From Streptomyces seoulensis (GTDB lineage: Bacteria > Actinomycetota > Actinomycetes > Streptomycetales > Streptomycetaceae), in NCBI RefSeq assembly GCF_004328625.1, contig NZ_CP032229.1, positions 3,162,001 to 3,226,000 of the forward strand: DNA of 64,000 bases. The letters are read 5' to 3'. Within the stretch, counting starts at the first letter, position 1; every line of letters begins with the position of its first letter. The notes under the pieces are model-generated. The model did not search any database. It saw nothing but the letters and a program-made list of their open reading frames with translations, and was not told the origin of the DNA. Position numbers and translations under genes: made by a program. This document shows positions 60,283-64,000 of the stretch, piece by piece.

Positions 60283-61893
60283 CTACTGCGGCGGCTCGCC
60301 CGTGGAGACGCTCAGCGAGACCTCGCCCATGGTCTTCGGGTCGACATCCGTGCCCGGCGCGGGGAACTGGTCGAGGACCGTGCCGTCGCCCCAGGTGTTG
60401 TTGTCTTCCTTCTTCACCGAGTACCGCCAGCTCGCGGCCTGGAAGCACGCCTTCACGGAGTCGATGTTCTTGTACCGGAAGTCGGGCAGCCGGATCTTCT
60501 TCTCGTCGTTGTACGACTCCTGCGGCTCGGTGCACTCGGTGTCGTCGATCGTGCGCGAGGTGTCCGGCCCCCGGTAGCCGGCGGCGTGCGAGGACGTGGA
60601 GGCACTGGGGGAGCCGCCCCCGCCCGTCGTGGTGTCGTCCTTCTTGTTCATGTTGAGCGCGATCAGCAGGCCCGCGATCAGCACCGCGGCCACCGCGACC
60701 GCGCCGATCAGCACCGGCTTGTTGTTCCGGCCGCCGCCGCTCCCGGAGGAGGGTACCGCCGTCGCCGGCTGGCCCCCGTAGGCGGGCGCCGGCTGCCCGC
60801 CGTACGCGGGCGGGGTCGGGTAGCCGCCCTGCTGCGGGTAGCCGTAGGACGGGGGCGGGGTGCCGTACGGGTTGGGCGTCGGCTGGTACGGCTGGTGCAC
60901 CTGGCCGGGGTGGGGCTGCGGGGCCGTGTGGTCGATCGGCGGGAACACCGCCGAGCCCACGCCCGAGCCGCTCTGCGCCGGAGCCGCGCCCGGCACGATG
61001 CTGGGCGCCGCCTGCTGGAGGGAGGCGGCCACCCGCAGGCACTCCTCCCGCATGGCCTCGGCGGTGGGGAAGCGTTCGTTGGGGTTCTTCTTCAGCGCGC
61101 GGGCCACCAGGGCGTCCACCGCCGGGGGCAGCGCGCGGTTGATCGAGGAGGGCGCGACCGGCTCCTCCTGGACGTGCGCGTACGCGATGGCCAGCGGGGA
61201 GTCCGCGTCGAACGGCAGCCGGCCGGTGACCAGCTGGAACAGCATGATGCCGACCGAGTACAGGTCGGAGCGGGCGTCCACGCCGCGGCCGAGGGCCTGC
61301 TCGGGGGAGAGGTACTGCGGGGTGCCGACCACCATGCCGGTCTGGGTCATCGAGGTGACGCCGGACTGCATGGCCCGCGCGATGCCGAAGTCCATCACCT
61401 TGACCACACCGCGCTTGGTGGTCATCACGTTGCCCGGCTTGATGTCCCGGTGGACCAGCCCCTTCTCGTGGCTGATCTCCAGCGCGGCCAGCACGTCCGC
61501 GGTGATCTTCAGGGCCTTGTCGGCGGGCATCGCGCCGAACTGCCGTACGTCGTCGGCGAGCACGGAGCCGAGCGGGCGGCCCTCCACGTACTCCATGACG
61601 ATGTAGGGCATGCCGTCCGCTTCGTCCTCGCCGGTGTCGAAGACGGAGACGATGTTGGTGTGCGTGAGCTTGGCCACGGCCTGGGCCTCGCGGCGGAACC
61701 GCTCGCGGAACGCCTGCTCCCGGCCCAGCTCGGTGTGCAGGGTCTTGATGGCCACCTGGCGGTCCAGCACCGCGTCGTGGGCCAGGTGCACGGCGGCCAT
61801 GCCGCCCTCGCCGAGCAGGTCCTGGAGCCGGTAACGGCCGCCGGCCAGTGCCCGCCCCGTGTACCGGCCGCCCTGTGCGCCGTCCTGGCTCAT
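60283..61893 (-). CDS. PknB-type Ser/Thr kinase with one PASTA-like extracellular domain
   Basis: 536 aa. Kinase domain (residues about 20-290): LLGEGGMAAVHLA, VAIK, HRDIKPGN, VMDFGIARA and GTPQYLSPEQA. A Pro/Gly/Tyr-rich linker follows, then a transmembrane helix (VLIGAVAVAAVLIAGLLIALNM). The extracellular part has a single PASTA-like unit (IRLPDFRYKNIDSVKACFQAASWRY...QFPAPGTDVDPKTMGEVSLSVS). The start is ATG 61893. Divergent from a second kinase gene, 359 bp away. Confidence 0.93.
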   Translation of the reverse strand: MSQDGAQGGRYTGRALAGGRYRLQDLLGEGGMAAVHLAHDAVLDRQVAIKTLHTELGREQAFRERFRREAQAVAKLTHTNIVSVFDTGEDEADGMPYIVMEYVEGRPLGSVLADDVRQFGAMPADKALKITADVLAALEISHEKGLVHRDIKPGNVMTTKRGVVKVMDFGIARAMQSGVTSMTQTGMVVGTPQYLSPEQALGRGVDARSDLYSVGIMLFQLVTGRLPFDADSPLAIAYAHVQEEPVAPSSINRALPPAVDALVARALKKNPNERFPTAEAMREECLRVAASLQQAAPSIVPGAAPAQSGSGVGSAVFPPIDHTAPQPHPGQVHQPYQPTPNPYGTPPPSYGYPQQGGYPTPPAYGGQPAPAYGGQPATAVPSSGSGGGRNNKPVLIGAVAVAAVLIAGLLIALNMNKKDDTTTGGGGSPSASTSSHAAGYRGPDTSRTIDDTECTEPQESYNDEKKIRLPDFRYKNIDSVKACFQAASWRYSVKKEDNNTWGDGTVLDQFPAPGTDVDPKTMGEVSLSVSTGEPPQ

Positions 61894-62252
61894 CGTTCCG
61901 TGTCCCCCACTGGCCCGTCGGAGCCGTCATCGACCGGACACGCGCCGCTCGGCACCCGCCTTGATCGAATGTGTCATTCCCGGCCAAGTCTGCCCGAGGG
62001 CACGGACACGTCAAGCCCGGTGCCCGTTCCGTGACCGTACGCGAAAGAAGCGTCGCGCAAGCGTTACAGCGGGCGTACGACCGGTGCACGGAATTTGCAC
62101 GTGGGCCTGTGCTGCGGGTTTCATGGCCGGTCCGTCCTGGGCCCGTCCCGGTGCCGGATCGGGACCGGCGGCCACCGGCGAGGCTGTAGCGTGGCCGACG
62201 GAGTCCGTATCAACACCGCGCGCATCGCGGGCAGAAACGACGGCGAGGACCG
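61894..62252. other. Divergent promoter region of the two kinase genes
   Basis: 359 bp with no gene seen. Contains no clear palindrome; presumably holds both kinase promoters. Confidence 0.4.
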
Positions 62253-63893
62253 ATGGCACAGACGCACGGCGCCCAAGGCCCGTCCGACCCCGAGGCGTCG
62301 GCCGGCGGCGGCATGGCGGAGGCGCCGGAGAACTGGGGCAACGGCGGGCTCGTCGGCGACGGCCGCTACCGGCTCACCCATCGCCTCGGCCGGGGCGGCA
62401 TGGCCGAGGTGTTCGCGGCCGAGGACGTCCGGCTCGGCCGTACGGTCGCGGTCAAGCTGCTGCGCGCCGACCTCGCCGAGGACCCCACCTCCAAGGCCCG
62501 CTTCACGCGTGAGGCCCAGTCGGTGGCCGGGCTCAACCACCACTCGATCGTCGCCGTGTACGACTCCGGCGAGGACCAGGTGAACGGCCAGGCCGTGCCG
62601 TACATCGTGATGGAGCTGGTCGAGGGCCGCACCATCCGCGAGCTGCTGGTCGACGCGGACGCGCCGGGCCCCGAGCAGGCCCTGATCATCGTCTCCGGGG
62701 TGCTGGACGCGCTCGCCTACTCGCACCAGCACGGCATCGTGCACCGCGACATCAAGCCCGCCAACGTCATCATCACCGACAACGGCGCGGTCAAGGTGAT
62801 GGACTTCGGCATCGCCCGCGCCCTGCACGGCGCCTCCACGACGATGACCCAGACCGGCATGGTCATGGGCACCCCGCAGTACCTCTCCCCGGAGCAGGCG
62901 CTCGGCAAGGCCGTCGACCACCGCTCCGACCTGTACGCCACCGGCTGCCTGCTCTACGAACTCCTCGCGCTGCGGCCCCCCTTCACCGGTGAGACCCCGC
63001 TGTCGGTGGTCTACCAGCACGTCCAGGACATGCCGGTGCCGCCCTCGCAGGTCACCGCCGGCTGCCCGCCCGAGCTGGACGGCCTGGTCATGCGCTCCCT
63101 CGCCAAGGAGCCGGACGACCGCTTCCAGACGGCCGAGGAGATGCGCGGCCTGATCCAGTACGGCCTGCAGATGCTGTACGACCAGGGCGCCCACTCCGGC
63201 ACCTGGAACACCGGCCCGGTGGACGCCGTCGCGGGCGCGCCGACCCCGCCCGGCGGCTACGCGGGCACCACCGTGATGCCCCAGTCCGGTGGCTACGGCG
63301 GCGGCACCACGCAGATCCCGCAGCCGATCCTGCCCGGCGGGTACGGGAGCGGCGACGACGGCGGTTTCGAGGGCCACGGGAACAAGGGCAGCGGCAGGGG
63401 CAAGCTCCTGGTGCTGGCCGCGCTCGCCCTGGTCGCGGTCGTGGCCGGTGTCGCGCTCGCGATGAACAACACCGGCGGCGACGAGGGCAAGGGCCCCAAG
63501 CCGACCCCGACGCACTCCCGGACGCACAAGGACGACAAGGCGTCCGAGACGCCGACCGGCGGCACCTCCAAGGAGCCGACGGACGACCCGGCCACCCAGG
63601 GCGGCTCGGGCTGGAACAACGGCTCGGACTACACCCCGTCCTACCGGCCGACCGACCCCGGTACGGCCAAGCCGTCGGACGAGCCGACCGACCCGCAGAC
63701 CTCCGAGCAGCCGAGCACCCCGCAGACCTCGCCGCCCGCCACGGGCGACGCGTCCGGCGGCGGCACGGACGCGGGCACCACGGACGGCACCGGCAACGCG
63801 GGCGGCACCGACCAGGGCACCACGGCCGGTGCGGGCGGTGCGGACGCCGGTGCGGCGGCCGGAGCGGACGCGGCCGGCGCGAACGGCACTTGA
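62253..63893 (+). CDS. PknB-type Ser/Thr kinase with Ser/Thr/Gly-rich extracellular tail
   Basis: 546 aa. The kinase domain (about 38-310) has LGRGGMAEVFAA, VAVKLL, HRDIKPAN, VMDFGIARA and GTPQYLSPEQA. A Gly-rich linker and one transmembrane helix (LLVLAALALVAVVAGVALAM) follow, then a low-complexity extracellular tail (TDGTGNAGGTDQGTTAG) without a PASTA domain. The pair looks like a duplication with different sensor ends. ATG 62253 is used. Confidence 0.92.
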   Translation: MAQTHGAQGPSDPEASAGGGMAEAPENWGNGGLVGDGRYRLTHRLGRGGMAEVFAAEDVRLGRTVAVKLLRADLAEDPTSKARFTREAQSVAGLNHHSIVAVYDSGEDQVNGQAVPYIVMELVEGRTIRELLVDADAPGPEQALIIVSGVLDALAYSHQHGIVHRDIKPANVIITDNGAVKVMDFGIARALHGASTTMTQTGMVMGTPQYLSPEQALGKAVDHRSDLYATGCLLYELLALRPPFTGETPLSVVYQHVQDMPVPPSQVTAGCPPELDGLVMRSLAKEPDDRFQTAEEMRGLIQYGLQMLYDQGAHSGTWNTGPVDAVAGAPTPPGGYAGTTVMPQSGGYGGGTTQIPQPILPGGYGSGDDGGFEGHGNKGSGRGKLLVLAALALVAVVAGVALAMNNTGGDEGKGPKPTPTHSRTHKDDKASETPTGGTSKEPTDDPATQGGSGWNNGSDYTPSYRPTDPGTAKPSDEPTDPQTSEQPSTPQTSPPATGDASGGGTDAGTTDGTGNAGGTDQGTTAGAGGADAGAAAGADAAGANGT

Positions 63894-63959
63894 ATGCCGA
63901 CGTCGCCGGCCCCCGGAACGGGCCCGGACGGGCCCGTCGGCTGACGGGGCCGAAGCGGC

Positions 63960-64000
63960 TCAGCCGGTGAAGGCGTCGCACACCGCGTCGTACTCCCGTG
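63960..64000 (-). CDS. C-terminal end of a minus-strand gene cut by the window
   Basis: The last codons read REYDAVCDAFTG followed by TGA at 63962-63960. Only 12-13 residues are inside the window; the product cannot be identified. Confidence 0.3.
   Translation of the reverse strand, partial: REYDAVCDAFTG

Noticed and set aside
1-64000. CRISPR array
   Set aside because: I saw no regularly spaced repeats of 24-40 bp; the only tandem repeat is the 18-bp unit in mobA.

Overview
The window is high-GC actinobacterial chromosome, almost certainly Streptomyces. The evidence is the codon bias, GTG starts, GGAGG ribosome sites, and a cell-division/phosphosignalling cluster of the order rodA - pstP - fhaB - fhaA beside a tRNA-Leu. 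Its conserved gene content (fha cluster, paa, bkdR-bkd, moeA, Ser/Thr kinases, bpa) resembles the oriC-proximal core of Streptomyces chromosomes. A perfect 14-bp parS-type palindrome (56839-56852) and four exact TTGTCCACA DnaA-type boxes, all between genes, fit an origin-proximal position.

Layout. (1) 1-4773: core genes on the minus strand (rodA, pstP, fhaB, fhaA), then tRNA-Leu(CAG). (2) About 4945-36016: an accessory island of about 31 kb bounded by an imperfect direct repeat (TGTGATGAAGGTCTCAGG / TGTGAGGAAGGTCTCAGG). (3) About 36190-64000: core chromosome again. It carries DUF2252, J-domain and rhodanese proteins; a phenylacetate block (paaABCDE, paaN, paaH, paaR); a branched-chain keto-acid dehydrogenase operon with its Lrp regulator; mobA-moeA; a K+ channel; a quinone oxidoreductase; the proteasome activator Bpa; and two divergent PknB-type kinases.

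The island holds several modules. The left end has a DDE transposase translationally linked to an integrase-like protein lacking catalytic residues, with a divergent XRE regulator. Next comes a single polypeptide joining a TnsB/TniA-type integrase to a TnsC/TniB-type AAA+ ATPase, with a small winged-helix gene downstream and a degenerate Nudix protein divergent from it. The two divergent promoter regions share a TGCTATTCYAATARC motif. After an IS3 remnant lies a RiPP-like cluster: an NB-ARC/TPR protein, a 63-aa precursor ending in WPWPL, an FxsB-type radical SAM/SPASM enzyme and a GNAT acetyltransferase. The rest is a probable defence island. One operon has an Fpg-like protein, a GHKL ATPase and a protein resembling Druantia DruA (DUF4338). 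An overlapping pair contains a DUF4365-type nuclease fold. A three-gene, 4-bp-overlapping operon ends in an 1849-aa DEAH/DUF1998 helicase of DruE type. A decayed HsdR tail and a small unknown gene close the island.

In the core, matching 18-bp palindromes upstream of paaA and paaH, and a close relative upstream of bkdA, point to one TetR repressor (PaaR, 49585-50172) acting on phenylacetate and probably branched-chain amino-acid catabolism. All family assignments come from reading motifs; no database search was run.
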